Shown piece after piece: positions 16,301-22,863 of a stretch of 23,960 nt of DNA. Below the pieces are notes generated by a model. It was given only the letters and a program-made list of their open reading frames with translations, searched no databases and was not told the DNA's origin. The position numbers were made by a program, and so were the translations under genes. Position 1 is the first letter of the stretch. Every line of letters starts with the position of its first letter. The stretch lies in the NCBI RefSeq assembly GCF_900545205.1, contig NZ_UQYC01000023.1, positions 1-23,960 of the forward strand, in the 5' to 3' direction. Source of the stretch: an uncultured Veillonella sp. GTDB lineage: Bacteria; Bacillota; Negativicutes; Veillonellales; Veillonellaceae.

Positions 16301-16677
16301 CCAGCAGCAAAATAATCTGGCGTTGCCACAGATTTAAGCTGTCTCATTACATGAACAGTATTAGGATATGCCGTTTGATTTTCTAGTACAATAGCAATCT
16401 TATGGGGTTGATCCATTTCATTTACGTGATAAAAATAAATACGGCCATTCCCATTAATGGTACCAGCACTAAGTGTACCGCCTACTGGGCCTACATATTC
16501 AGGGCTATCCGATAATAGCAATGTATCCGTTTGAGACACCAAGCTTGGTGGCAACGGAGAAAACTGAAAATATCCAATTGATTGTAAATCTATATCACGA
16601 GCCTCTACATGGCCTGTAAGCGCAGCCATGGCGGCCATGGCCGCAGCTACACAATATTTTGATTTATAAGAAAACAT
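13390..16677 (-). CDS. Secreted giant-helix protein of unknown function (1095 aa)
   Basis: I do not recognise a named family. Residues 1-26 form a Sec signal peptide (KYCVAAAMAAMAALTG core, cleavage after VEA). Residues 27-375 are beta-rich with many Gly/Asn turns and no cysteine. Residues 376-431 are a polar linker. Residues 432-1003 are an almost uninterrupted Ala/Glu/Lys/Arg repeat (units such as RKAEEAR, AAEAKRAEE), without Gly or Pro. Residues 1004-1095 are a disordered tail rich in Gln/Asn/Pro. There is no C-terminal anchor, beta-barrel or sortase motif. The repeat resembles the helical domain of TolA, but TolA is anchored by an N-terminal membrane helix and has a folded C-terminal domain, both absent here. 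The start follows GAGGT; the gene begins 12 bp after whiA and ends the operon. An envelope-spanning spacer or tether is a reasonable guess. Confidence 0.85.
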   Translation of the reverse strand: MFSYKSKYCVAAAMAAMAALTGHVEARDIDLQSIGYFQFSPLPPSLVSQTDTLLLSDSPEYVGPVGGTLSAGTINGNGRIYFYHVNEMDQPHKIAIVLENQTAYPNTVHVMRQLKSVATPDYFAAGRDLSRKDLEHPLDESPNARPLYSLSIPPQGRQLIFTDLENTPVYQDALFTGIVDIKTEAPIFARVMMLPMGMDAVDASHWAKNLPIDEIQLRGTYTGSKRNMEVTTPFDTALGGAFVEVGNDREDAFINGVDEMQNKAFVRDRGNYGVSYTLKIPTKGNEPFRLYFNPLGGPYSGSFTVKALHQQGARRGQTDTRTYHIGGADGITALGDGTILDSRLMGNYNAGDLLTLNFMPAGASNLPIRFLLIPESLANPQKHQTIAVNVPKDVTDSLGHPTQSGTQIPVGPINGKDSNKGTVDTSKSTMTPAKQAETIAHEETKKLSDKAAADAKKEAQLKKAKEAEEALARKKAEEAKLAAEKAEIARKAAEAKHAEIERKMAEKAEADRKAAELKAAQEAQAAKDKAALEAKKAEEMRQAEEAKRLEAERKAELDRKVAEARKAEEERKAEMARIEAARKAEADRLEAARKAEEARVAAEAKRLEEERRIEAARIEAARKAEEARQAAEAKARFEAQRAAEKAALEAKKAEEERLAAEAKARLEAQRKAEQEALEARRAEEARKAAEAKAALEAQRAAEQAALEAKRQEDARKAAEAKAALEAQRIEAARKAEEARRAEEARKAEEARIEAARKAEEARVAAEAKRAEEARKAEEARIEAARKAEEARKAEEARRAEEARRLEVARLEAQRKAEQERLEAARKAEEARVAAEAKRQEELRKAEEARIAAEAKRAEELRKAEEARIAAEAKRAEEARRAEEARRIEEARRAEEARKAEEARIAAEARKAEQARLAAERSEAERQAAEAKRIAEERYQAHLEAERKAEEARQQALAQAEVERKAKERAEAIQRVKEQQENARRRAELARQQIEAERKAAQAAKTGPSFSELDDVHEDTPSVTIPNAVSIDELTKPRPTASQNTRRRDQRQPQQNQQYAQQNPMTNGQQDQAPYGSQQDQQNDDQNPPRLYPMNR
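13669..15384 (-). repeat. Coding repeat tract for a ~570-residue charged helix
   Basis: Imperfect repeats run through codons 432-1003 of the giant-helix gene. Two recent duplications stand out. An 87-bp unit (29 codons, RIEAARKAEEARVAAEAKRA and 9 more residues) recurs beginning at about 14321 and 14408. A 54-bp unit (18 codons) recurs at about 14072 and 14126. At roughly 0.15 nm per residue a continuous helix would be about 85 nm long. Such tracts are expected to vary in length between strains. Confidence 0.9.
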
Positions 16678-16689
16678 ATATTAATACCT

Positions 16690-17637
16690 CTATATTTCTT
16701 CAAGCCCCATAGGGTCATACGTAAGTGCTAATGCTTCGATTTTCTTTAAACGATGGCCAATACCCGACTTGGATAATTCGCCATCCATCAATTCTTCTAG
16801 CTCTTTTAAGCTCGCTTCTGGATTGTCCCATCTCAGTCTGGCTACAATCCTCAACTTGTCAGGCAATGCATCAATGCCAATTTCTCTATCGATGATTCGA
16901 ATTGCTTTTACCTGACGTACTGCAGCATCTACAACCTTTTGTAAATTAGCGGTCTCACAGTTTACTTGCCGATTGATTTGATTTCGCACAGTCTTCATAA
17001 TGCGCACATTTTCAAACTCCATCAAGGCTGATTGAGCCCCCATAATCTGCAAGCAATTCGTTACTGCGTCGCCTTCTTTAAGATATACTACATACTCTTC
17101 CTTACGCTCAGTCAAACCTGCATGAATATGAAATAACCGCAATACATGTATAATTTCCTTTGCAAAATTCTCATTCCCCGTCATAAACTCAAGATGATAA
17201 TCACTTTGTGGCTTATTAACAGATCCTCCACCTAAAAAAGCACCCCGTAAAAAAGCACGTCGTGCCTCCATAGATTTAAGCCAACTACGAGGAATTTGTT
17301 CAGTTACAGGCCATAAAGCAAGATCTTCTAAAGCCTGTCGCCCTTCTATGGATGGCTCCACAGATAAGGTATACATATTTTTCTTACGCAAGTTAAGCCC
17401 TTGTCGTACTAATACATTGGTAGGCAATTCATATTGTTTCTTTAAGATGCCTAACAAGCGACGAGCTACTGCATTATTTGCAGTAGCTAATCTAATACCA
17501 ACAGCGCCCTTCATCCCTAAAATGATAGATCCACCCATGCGCAATAAGCAAGACGCTTCAATTTTCATGGCCACATCTGCATCACTAGAGGATTCATATT
17601 GGCATAATTCATTTTTTACATCTTCAGCAAATGACAT
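16690..17637 (-). CDS. whiA: DNA-binding protein WhiA
   Basis: WhiA is a conserved DNA-binding protein of Gram-positive lineages. It controls sporulation-septation genes in Streptomyces and affects cell division and chromosome segregation in Bacillus. This 315-residue copy has the N-terminal start MSFAEDVKNEL and a LAGLIDADG-like fold with RAFLRGAFLGGGSVNKP (about 148-164). The C-terminal helix-turn-helix lies near SLKELEELMDGELSKSGIG (about 275-293). Length is normal. It has AAGGGA before the ATG and lies 15 bp after yvcK. In a diderm that probably does not sporulate, the likely role is in division or envelope growth rather than sporulation. Confidence 0.95.
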   Translation of the reverse strand: MSFAEDVKNELCQYESSSDADVAMKIEASCLLRMGGSIILGMKGAVGIRLATANNAVARRLLGILKKQYELPTNVLVRQGLNLRKKNMYTLSVEPSIEGRQALEDLALWPVTEQIPRSWLKSMEARRAFLRGAFLGGGSVNKPQSDYHLEFMTGNENFAKEIIHVLRLFHIHAGLTERKEEYVVYLKEGDAVTNCLQIMGAQSALMEFENVRIMKTVRNQINRQVNCETANLQKVVDAAVRQVKAIRIIDREIGIDALPDKLRIVARLRWDNPEASLKELEELMDGELSKSGIGHRLKKIEALALTYDPMGLEEI

Positions 17638-17652
17638 AGGTATCCCTTCTCA

Positions 17653-19002
17653 TTAATGATCATCTCGTTGGAGATAATACTCTAAGATATGTGGTTCAGT
17701 ATCCGATTGCATGGCGTGAACAATATCCATAATTACTTTACCCAACCGTTCTGGATCATGAACAGCTGGCTTTTTCGGACTAATTAAAGTAGCCCGAATC
17801 GTGCGAATCCCTTTAGCTTGTAGTTTCTTAGTATCTAATGCTACAGGCTCTGAACCTACGGCACTATATTGTTCTACCATTTGAATTGGTAGTGGACCAT
17901 CGTTTGCCAGTACGGTATCTACAATACCTTCCCCACCATGAGCGATGAGTGCCTCCACATGATCACTAAGCGTATAACCTGAAGTTTCTCCAGGTTGAGT
18001 CATAACATTGGCAATATAAATTTTATTTGCCTTACTAGCACGTATATGAGATGCAATTTTATCAGTTAACAAGTTTGGAATGATACTTGTATATAAACTA
18101 CCCGGTCCAAAAATGATGACATCTGCTTCATCGATAGCACGTAACGCAGCACCTTCCGGCTTTGGTTGCGCCGGTTCGCTATACATATGGCGAATGGTTT
18201 TACCAGAGTTTGGAATATTACTTTCACCTTCTACAATGGTACCATCTGTCATCTCAGCTACCAATTTAATGAACTCTGTAGATGAAGGAATTACACGACC
18301 GCGTACACGTAGTAATTTACTAGCTGCTTCAAGTGCTTCCTCCACATCGCCATCGTATACTTGAGCAAGTGCTGTAATAAAGAGATTGCCAAAACTATGT
18401 CCAGATAGCTCATTTTCCCCTTCAAAGCGGTAGCGGAAAAGATTTTCCATAACCCCTTCTTGTTCTGCTAATGCGACCAAGCAGTTTCGTAAGTCACCAG
18501 GGGCAATCATTTTAAAATCTTCCCGTAAACGACCTGATGAACCACCATCGTCAGCTACTGTAACAATAGCTGATAAATTAGATGTGTGTGTTTTCAATCC
18601 ACGCAATAGATTAGACAATCCTGTACCACCGCCGATAACAACGATTTTAGGACCTTTATCGAGGCGTATATTTTGGAAAATAATATCTGACACCTTACTA
18701 TCAGGATTAGGTAATACAGCACGAATAATCGTTTTAATAACCTTACTCGTACCGATTAACATTAACACAGCGCCAATCGATAGTACAACAGCGCCTACAG
18801 CAATGAGCACATTATAATTGTAAAAGCCCGTCATATTATAAGAAAAGGCTAATACAATATCTTCAAGAACGGCAAGCCATTGATAATTAAATATCAATGA
18901 AATGCCTATGATTAAAAGACCTACACCACAACTAAATAGGGCAAGCCAACGTTTTATATTTAGGCCCGGAATAAGCCACCGAAACCATCTTTTTCGCAAC
19001 AT
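17653..19002 (-). CDS. yvcK: YvcK/GlmR-family UDP-sugar-binding regulator with membrane anchor
   Basis: This 449-residue member of the CofD/YvcK family (UPF0052) carries the nucleotide-sugar-binding GGGTGLS at 124-130, then VADDGGSSGRLRED and PGDLRNCLVAL. In Bacillus the protein is needed on gluconeogenic carbon, binds UDP-GlcNAc and stimulates GlmS, steering carbon into cell-wall precursors. Unlike the Bacillus protein (about 317 residues), it has a roughly 100-residue N-terminal extension with two hydrophobic helices (about 19-39 and 64-84), which would place the catalytic-like domain at the inner face of the membrane. Such extended forms occur in other Firmicutes. Start ATG follows AGGGG. 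Gaps are 12 bp to rapZ and 15 bp to whiA. Confidence 0.94.
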   Translation of the reverse strand: MLRKRWFRWLIPGLNIKRWLALFSCGVGLLIIGISLIFNYQWLAVLEDIVLAFSYNMTGFYNYNVLIAVGAVVLSIGAVLMLIGTSKVIKTIIRAVLPNPDSKVSDIIFQNIRLDKGPKIVVIGGGTGLSNLLRGLKTHTSNLSAIVTVADDGGSSGRLREDFKMIAPGDLRNCLVALAEQEGVMENLFRYRFEGENELSGHSFGNLFITALAQVYDGDVEEALEAASKLLRVRGRVIPSSTEFIKLVAEMTDGTIVEGESNIPNSGKTIRHMYSEPAQPKPEGAALRAIDEADVIIFGPGSLYTSIIPNLLTDKIASHIRASKANKIYIANVMTQPGETSGYTLSDHVEALIAHGGEGIVDTVLANDGPLPIQMVEQYSAVGSEPVALDTKKLQAKGIRTIRATLISPKKPAVHDPERLGKVIMDIVHAMQSDTEPHILEYYLQRDDH

Positions 19003-19014
19003 ATGAACCCCTAT

Positions 19015-19929
19015 CTAGTTACCAAATGTTTTAATTTCATGAGGATTATAATCTTCTTCTACATTATTTTTCATCATATCTCGATGTTCTACAGAAACGC
19101 GATAGCCGTTTTCTAATAGATGCGAATATAATGCTTCTGCCATAGCCACAGATCGATGCATACCACCTGTACAGCCTACAGCAACGATAAATTGAGACTT
19201 CCCTTCTTGTTCATAATTAGGAACAAGAAAATCAATGGTATCAAAATAACGCTTTTTAAATTCCTCTGTAACTTCAAAAGAATGAATATATTCATTTACA
19301 GCTTTCACACGACCTGTTTTATGACGGAAATCTGGAATGTAGAATGGGTTTGGTAAAAATCGAACATCCCAAACCATATCCGCATCCAATGGTAATCCAT
19401 ATTTAAAGCCAAAGCTTACAACTGTAATAGACATGCCATGTCCTTCGTCAACTTGAGTGAATCGAGTTTTTAAATACTCTTTGAGGCTCGCAGTTTTCAT
19501 ATTCGTTGTATCAATAATGAAGTCTGCTTTATGTCGTACAGAATTTAATATCTGACGTTCTTCTTTCAAACCTGTAGTGATCATCCCATCTGGAGCCAGT
19601 GGATGGCTGCGACGACTTTCTTTATATCGTCTAATTAACGTCTCATCTGTAGCATCCATAAAGACAATTTCATAATCTACCTTCATTTCTCTTAATGTTT
19701 CAAGAGATGATGAAAGGGCTTCAAAGAATTCACCACCGCGAATATCTACAACTAAAGCTACACGGTTTGTACGTTCTCCACCTTGTCGACAAATTTCACT
19801 TAGCTTAGGAATCAGTATAGGAGGAATATTATCAATACATAGATAGCCCATATCCTCTAATGCTTGTAGAACCTGAGTTTTGCCGGCACCAGACATGCCT
19901 GTAACAATTAATAAACGAAATGCTTCCAT
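19015..19929 (-). CDS. rapZ: RNase adapter / nucleotide-binding protein RapZ (YvcJ)
   Basis: This 304-residue P-loop protein has Walker A GMSGAGKT at residues 11-18 and the C-terminal family signature GCTGGMHRS at 252-260. In E. coli RapZ guides RNase E to the small RNA GlmZ and so tunes GlmS. In Firmicutes (YvcJ) it binds and hydrolyses GTP/ATP and influences competence. GlmZ is not expected in this lineage, so the target here is open. Its place next to yvcK, whose known partner is also GlmS, supports a shared role in amino-sugar supply for the envelope. Start ATG follows TGGAG, 12 bp after the HAD gene. Confidence 0.95.
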   Translation of the reverse strand: MEAFRLLIVTGMSGAGKTQVLQALEDMGYLCIDNIPPILIPKLSEICRQGGERTNRVALVVDIRGGEFFEALSSSLETLREMKVDYEIVFMDATDETLIRRYKESRRSHPLAPDGMITTGLKEERQILNSVRHKADFIIDTTNMKTASLKEYLKTRFTQVDEGHGMSITVVSFGFKYGLPLDADMVWDVRFLPNPFYIPDFRHKTGRVKAVNEYIHSFEVTEEFKKRYFDTIDFLVPNYEQEGKSQFIVAVGCTGGMHRSVAMAEALYSHLLENGYRVSVEHRDMMKNNVEEDYNPHEIKTFGN

Positions 19930-19941
19930 AGTTTTACTCCA

Positions 19942-20754
19942 TTATAAAAGATTCTTTTCTATCCAGTGAGCTACACCATCTTCATTATGATGACCACATA
20001 CTTCATTAGCCACAGATTTTACATGTTCTGTTGCATTTGAAACAGCTACCGAATATCCCGTTTCACTTAACATAGAAATATCGTTCTCTGCATTTCCAAA
20101 GGAAACTATATTTTCAAGACTAAGATTATTATCTAGAGCTAATTGAGCTAATGCACGCCCTTTTGATACATTCGGTGCAGTGATTTCGAGGAAATCTCGT
20201 TGACTACGCACTAATGTAACTTGATTACCAACTAATGGGGTCAAGATATCAATAATTCTATCGATTCCTTCTTCTGTATCGATAGCAATGAGCTTATTGG
20301 GTTCTGAAGAAAGTGTATAAATTGTATCACCTAAAAACTCAGCTACAGCCCCTGTTTGCTGTTCATAATGATCGGATTGCCAATTTTTATGATGACACAG
20401 TAAATGATCATCTACGTACGATTGTATATGCCAACTATATTGTTGACCGAGTTGAAAAACACGATATACGACATCTATAGGAACAGTTTGTTCAAATAGC
20501 TTATATCCCGTTTCTAACTCCTGGATTAAACCACCAGAGAACAGTATCATAGGAACATTACCAAGTTGTAATGCTAATCCAATTGGTTTTGCCGTTTGAT
20601 ACATGCGTCCAGTTGCAATTGTTATACCAATTCCCTTCTGCTGCAAGCGATGCAATACATCAACTGTATACGCAGAAACTGTATTATCACTTCGAACTAA
20701 CGTCTCATCACAATCGATGGCTACCATTTTTATATGAGAAAAAGAAGGATTCAT
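19942..20754 (-). CDS. Cof-type HAD-family phosphatase
   Basis: This 270-residue soluble hydrolase of the HAD superfamily, Cof/class IIB type, probably dephosphorylates a sugar phosphate or cofactor-like substrate. Motif I is DCDETLV (nucleophile Asp14, acid/base Asp16), the cap domain lies between about residues 85 and 190, motif III Lys198 sits in KGRAL, and motif IV is GNAENDISML (220-229). In motif IV the first acidic position (usually GDxxND) is Asn221, while Asp225 is kept, so Mg binding should survive. ATG 20754 is preferred because AAGGAGGTAAGA precedes it; the longer GTG frame (20769) starts inside that RBS. It is the first gene of the operon with rapZ. Confidence 0.9.
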   Translation of the reverse strand: MNPSFSHIKMVAIDCDETLVRSDNTVSAYTVDVLHRLQQKGIGITIATGRMYQTAKPIGLALQLGNVPMILFSGGLIQELETGYKLFEQTVPIDVVYRVFQLGQQYSWHIQSYVDDHLLCHHKNWQSDHYEQQTGAVAEFLGDTIYTLSSEPNKLIAIDTEEGIDRIIDILTPLVGNQVTLVRSQRDFLEITAPNVSKGRALAQLALDNNLSLENIVSFGNAENDISMLSETGYSVAVSNATEHVKSVANEVCGHHNEDGVAHWIEKNLL

Positions 20755-20789
20755 TCTTACCTCCTTCACAAGAAAATCTAATACTCTTT

Positions 20790-20798
20790 ATTATACCA
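20790..20798 (-). promoter_or_regulatory. Extended -10 promoter of the HAD-rapZ-yvcK-whiA operon
   Basis: The minus strand reads TGGTATAAT, a consensus extended -10 (TGnTATAAT), 36 bp before the ATG. This fits the lack of a clear -35. Transcription would start near 20783, with a leader of about 29 bases ending in the strong AAGGAGG site. No other promoter is visible before the whole five-gene set. Confidence 0.6.
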
Positions 20799-20993
20799 TT
20801 TATAATACTTATATAGATAGAAATATACAGTAATCCTCTATCAAAAATATTTTACTTCTCCCAGTAACAGAGCTTATAAATCACAAAATAAAAGATAAGT
20901 ATTATTTGTATATAAGTTGATCTTTAATTATCAAAATTGCATAATAAAAGGCATTCTATATCAATTTGTTATAGGAATCTATAGATTATTCAT

Positions 20994-21020
20994 AAAAAAA
21001 GAGACTCCCGAAGGAGTCCC
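20994..21020 (-). terminator. Terminator of the first ompM gene
   Basis: The minus strand has an 8-bp stem GGGACTCC / GGAGTCTC closed by a TTCG tetraloop and followed by seven Ts (20994-21000). It lies 22 bp after the ompM stop. Confidence 0.9.
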
Positions 21021-21042
21021 TTTTATATGGTTAACTATCAAA

Positions 21043-22254
21043 TTAGAATTTGTAGTTAAGGTCTGCACGGTAGAAGTCGTTAAGATCAGCACCGTCTTGA
21101 GTTTTCCAGTCGAAACCGTAGTTAGCGGACAAGCCAACGTTGTTTTGCAATGCATAGTTAACGGAAGCCATCCAACCTTTAGCATTTGTAGTGTAAAGGT
21201 GGTTGTAAGTAGTATCAACGATAGGAGCGTTAGCTTTAGCGTTGAAGTATTGGCCTTTAACATCCCAAGAACCTTTTTTAGCGATGTTGTAGTCGCCAAA
21301 GCCAAGACCTGCAGTCCAAGCTTGAGATTCATCAACGTGGGAGTCTTTCAACCATTCGCCACCAACCCAAACTTTGTCGAAGTTAGCATCAGCGTTGAAG
21401 CCGTAGATATTTTTGTAACCATTAGTGCTATCTTGGTTTACACGATCGTAGAAACCACCAACCATAGTGTGTTTACCTACTTTACCTTTTAAGCCAAGGT
21501 AAGTGTTAGTTACGTTTTGGTCTTTAGTTAAGCCAGCTGCTTCGCCGGATACCATGTAACCGTAAGCTGCTTGAGCCATAATTTTGTCGTTACCAGCGTT
21601 CAATTGAGCACCGTCGAAAGTACCGTCAAATGCTAAACCGCCACCGATAGTTTGGCCGAAACGACCAGCTTTCAAGGATACGCGTTCGCCGAATTTATGG
21701 TTTACATAAGCGCGATCGATTGTAGCATTGGAGTTACCACCGTTTTGGGAGTTACCCAATTCGAAGTTACCAGAAGTCAAACGAACAACTGCGTCAGTGC
21801 GATCGTTTACTTTTGCATTGAATTGTACACGAGCACGAGCGTCGAATTTGGATTTAGCATGTTCAGCATCTTGGTAACGAAGACGAGCATCACCAGTAAC
21901 TTTTACGTTACCTACGCGGTCTTCCAAGCGAGCTACACGAACGCCCAAGTTGTTCAATTCGTTGGAGAATTCATCAGCCAAACGGTTGATCATAGCTTGT
22001 TGTTCAGCGTTAGCGCGGTCTTGGTTAGCCATAGCTTTAGCTACCATTTGAGCCATTTCGTAACGAGTGATGTTGTTTTGGCCTTTGAAAGTGCCATCTG
22101 GGTAACCATTAACGATACCAGCGTTTGCCAATTGGGAAACTGCTTGGTATGCCCAAGAATCTGGAGTTACATCGGAGAATGGGTTAGCTGCGAATGCAGT
22201 AGTTACACCCAAAACTGCTGTTGCTGCGAAAATTGCTGCGAATTGTTTTTTCAT
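21043..22254 (-). CDS. ompM: OmpM-type outer-membrane porin with SLH domain
   Basis: This 403-residue protein has a signal peptide (MKKQFAAIFAATAVLG, cleavage after AFA at residue 22) and one SLH domain at about 24-80 (FSDVTPDSWAYQAV, GYPDGTFKG, ITRYEMAQMV). A short coiled coil follows at about 78-115, then a beta-barrel from about 117 to a terminal Phe (YRADLNYKF), the signal for outer-membrane insertion. In Negativicutes OmpM proteins are abundant porins whose SLH domain grips polyamine-modified peptidoglycan, tethering the outer membrane to the wall in place of Braun lipoprotein or Pal. The start follows AAGAAGGAA. A second paralogue lies directly upstream. Strong promoter and stable terminator fit high expression. 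Confidence 0.94.
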   Translation of the reverse strand: MKKQFAAIFAATAVLGVTTAFAANPFSDVTPDSWAYQAVSQLANAGIVNGYPDGTFKGQNNITRYEMAQMVAKAMANQDRANAEQQAMINRLADEFSNELNNLGVRVARLEDRVGNVKVTGDARLRYQDAEHAKSKFDARARVQFNAKVNDRTDAVVRLTSGNFELGNSQNGGNSNATIDRAYVNHKFGERVSLKAGRFGQTIGGGLAFDGTFDGAQLNAGNDKIMAQAAYGYMVSGEAAGLTKDQNVTNTYLGLKGKVGKHTMVGGFYDRVNQDSTNGYKNIYGFNADANFDKVWVGGEWLKDSHVDESQAWTAGLGFGDYNIAKKGSWDVKGQYFNAKANAPIVDTTYNHLYTTNAKGWMASVNYALQNNVGLSANYGFDWKTQDGADLNDFYRADLNYKF

Positions 22255-22418
22255 AGTTGAATTCCTTCTTTCTGAAAAAAATAGAAATATTAAATGTTAC
22301 AAGTCATAACATTCACATTCTACTCTGTTCTTCAGATTAAGAATTTTTGGGAGTGTCCACGTTTCCTCGCCACATTCTACATCGAAGTTCTTCGTTTCAT
22401 GTGTTTGTTACTTCTTGT
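22255..22418 (-). promoter_or_regulatory. Long 5' leader of the first ompM gene
   Basis: The promoter at 22425-22453 predicts a leader of about 164 bases. It contains a 7-bp hairpin, AATGTTA (22293-22299) with TAACATT (22307-22313), about 40 bases before the start codon, and a small CGAAG/CTTCG hairpin at about 22382-22393. No riboswitch class was recognised. A long leader on an abundant outer-membrane protein gene often means control of message stability or small-RNA pairing; that is inference. Confidence 0.45.
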
Positions 22419-22424
22419 AGGGTG

Positions 22425-22453
22425 ATATTAGCACAACCTAATTTTCGTGTAAA
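22425..22453 (-). promoter_or_regulatory. Sigma70-type promoter of the first ompM gene
   Basis: TTTACA (complement of 22448-22453) and TAATAT (complement of 22425-22430) are spaced by 17 bp. An A/T-only palindrome (22478-22496) sits about 25 bp upstream of the -35 and could act as an UP element. The start of transcription would be near 22418. Confidence 0.75.
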
Positions 22454-22817
22454 CCCTTTTTTCTCAATTTCATTCTCATTATAAAAATTTTATAATTTAA
22501 AATGACCCAAAATTCAGATTTTATCTGGTTTTATAAGGTCTATTTTTTTTCACTAAAAAAATCAAATTTATCTTTTTTCATACCAAATGAGATTTATTAT
22601 CATATATATTATTAAGTTTTACTAATTAATGATACTATTATTAATTAGTATATACCCATTTTATGCATAAATGGTTCATAAACACCTCATACAATATATT
22701 GTGTGATAGATCTATATATATACTAATCAAATTAATTTTTAACGTTCACTATATATAGATTTATTTTACTATATATATACTATTATATACAAAAGAAAAT
22801 ATTACCGATTTATATGC
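22454..22817. other. AT-rich intergenic stretch between ompM paralogues
   Basis: No credible gene is present. The stretch has a perfect A/T dyad at 22478-22496, a 10-bp-arm dyad ACTAATTAAT / ATTAATTAGT at 22621-22649, an imperfect CCATTT / AAATGG stem near 22656-22675, and repeated TATATATA runs between about 22715 and 22790. It may hold regulator sites or a small RNA, but I see no promoter-terminator pair that would prove an RNA gene. Confidence 0.4.
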
Positions 22818-22853
22818 AACAAAAAAAGACTTCCGAAGAAGTCTTTTTTTGTT
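22818..22853. terminator. Terminator of the second ompM gene
   Basis: A perfect inverted repeat with 16-base arms (AACAAAAAAAGACTTC and its complement) encloses a tetraloop that reads TTCG on the minus strand. A seven-T run follows on that strand. It begins 11 bp after the ompM stop. Because the T-run and A-run belong to the symmetric arms, it can also stop transcripts from the left. Confidence 0.9.
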
Positions 22854-22863
22854 TGTGAGGGAA

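Noticed and set aside
21652..22260. 202-codon plus-strand ORF opposite ompM
   Set aside because: It is an antisense shadow of a strongly coding gene, with no RBS and no recognisable protein features.
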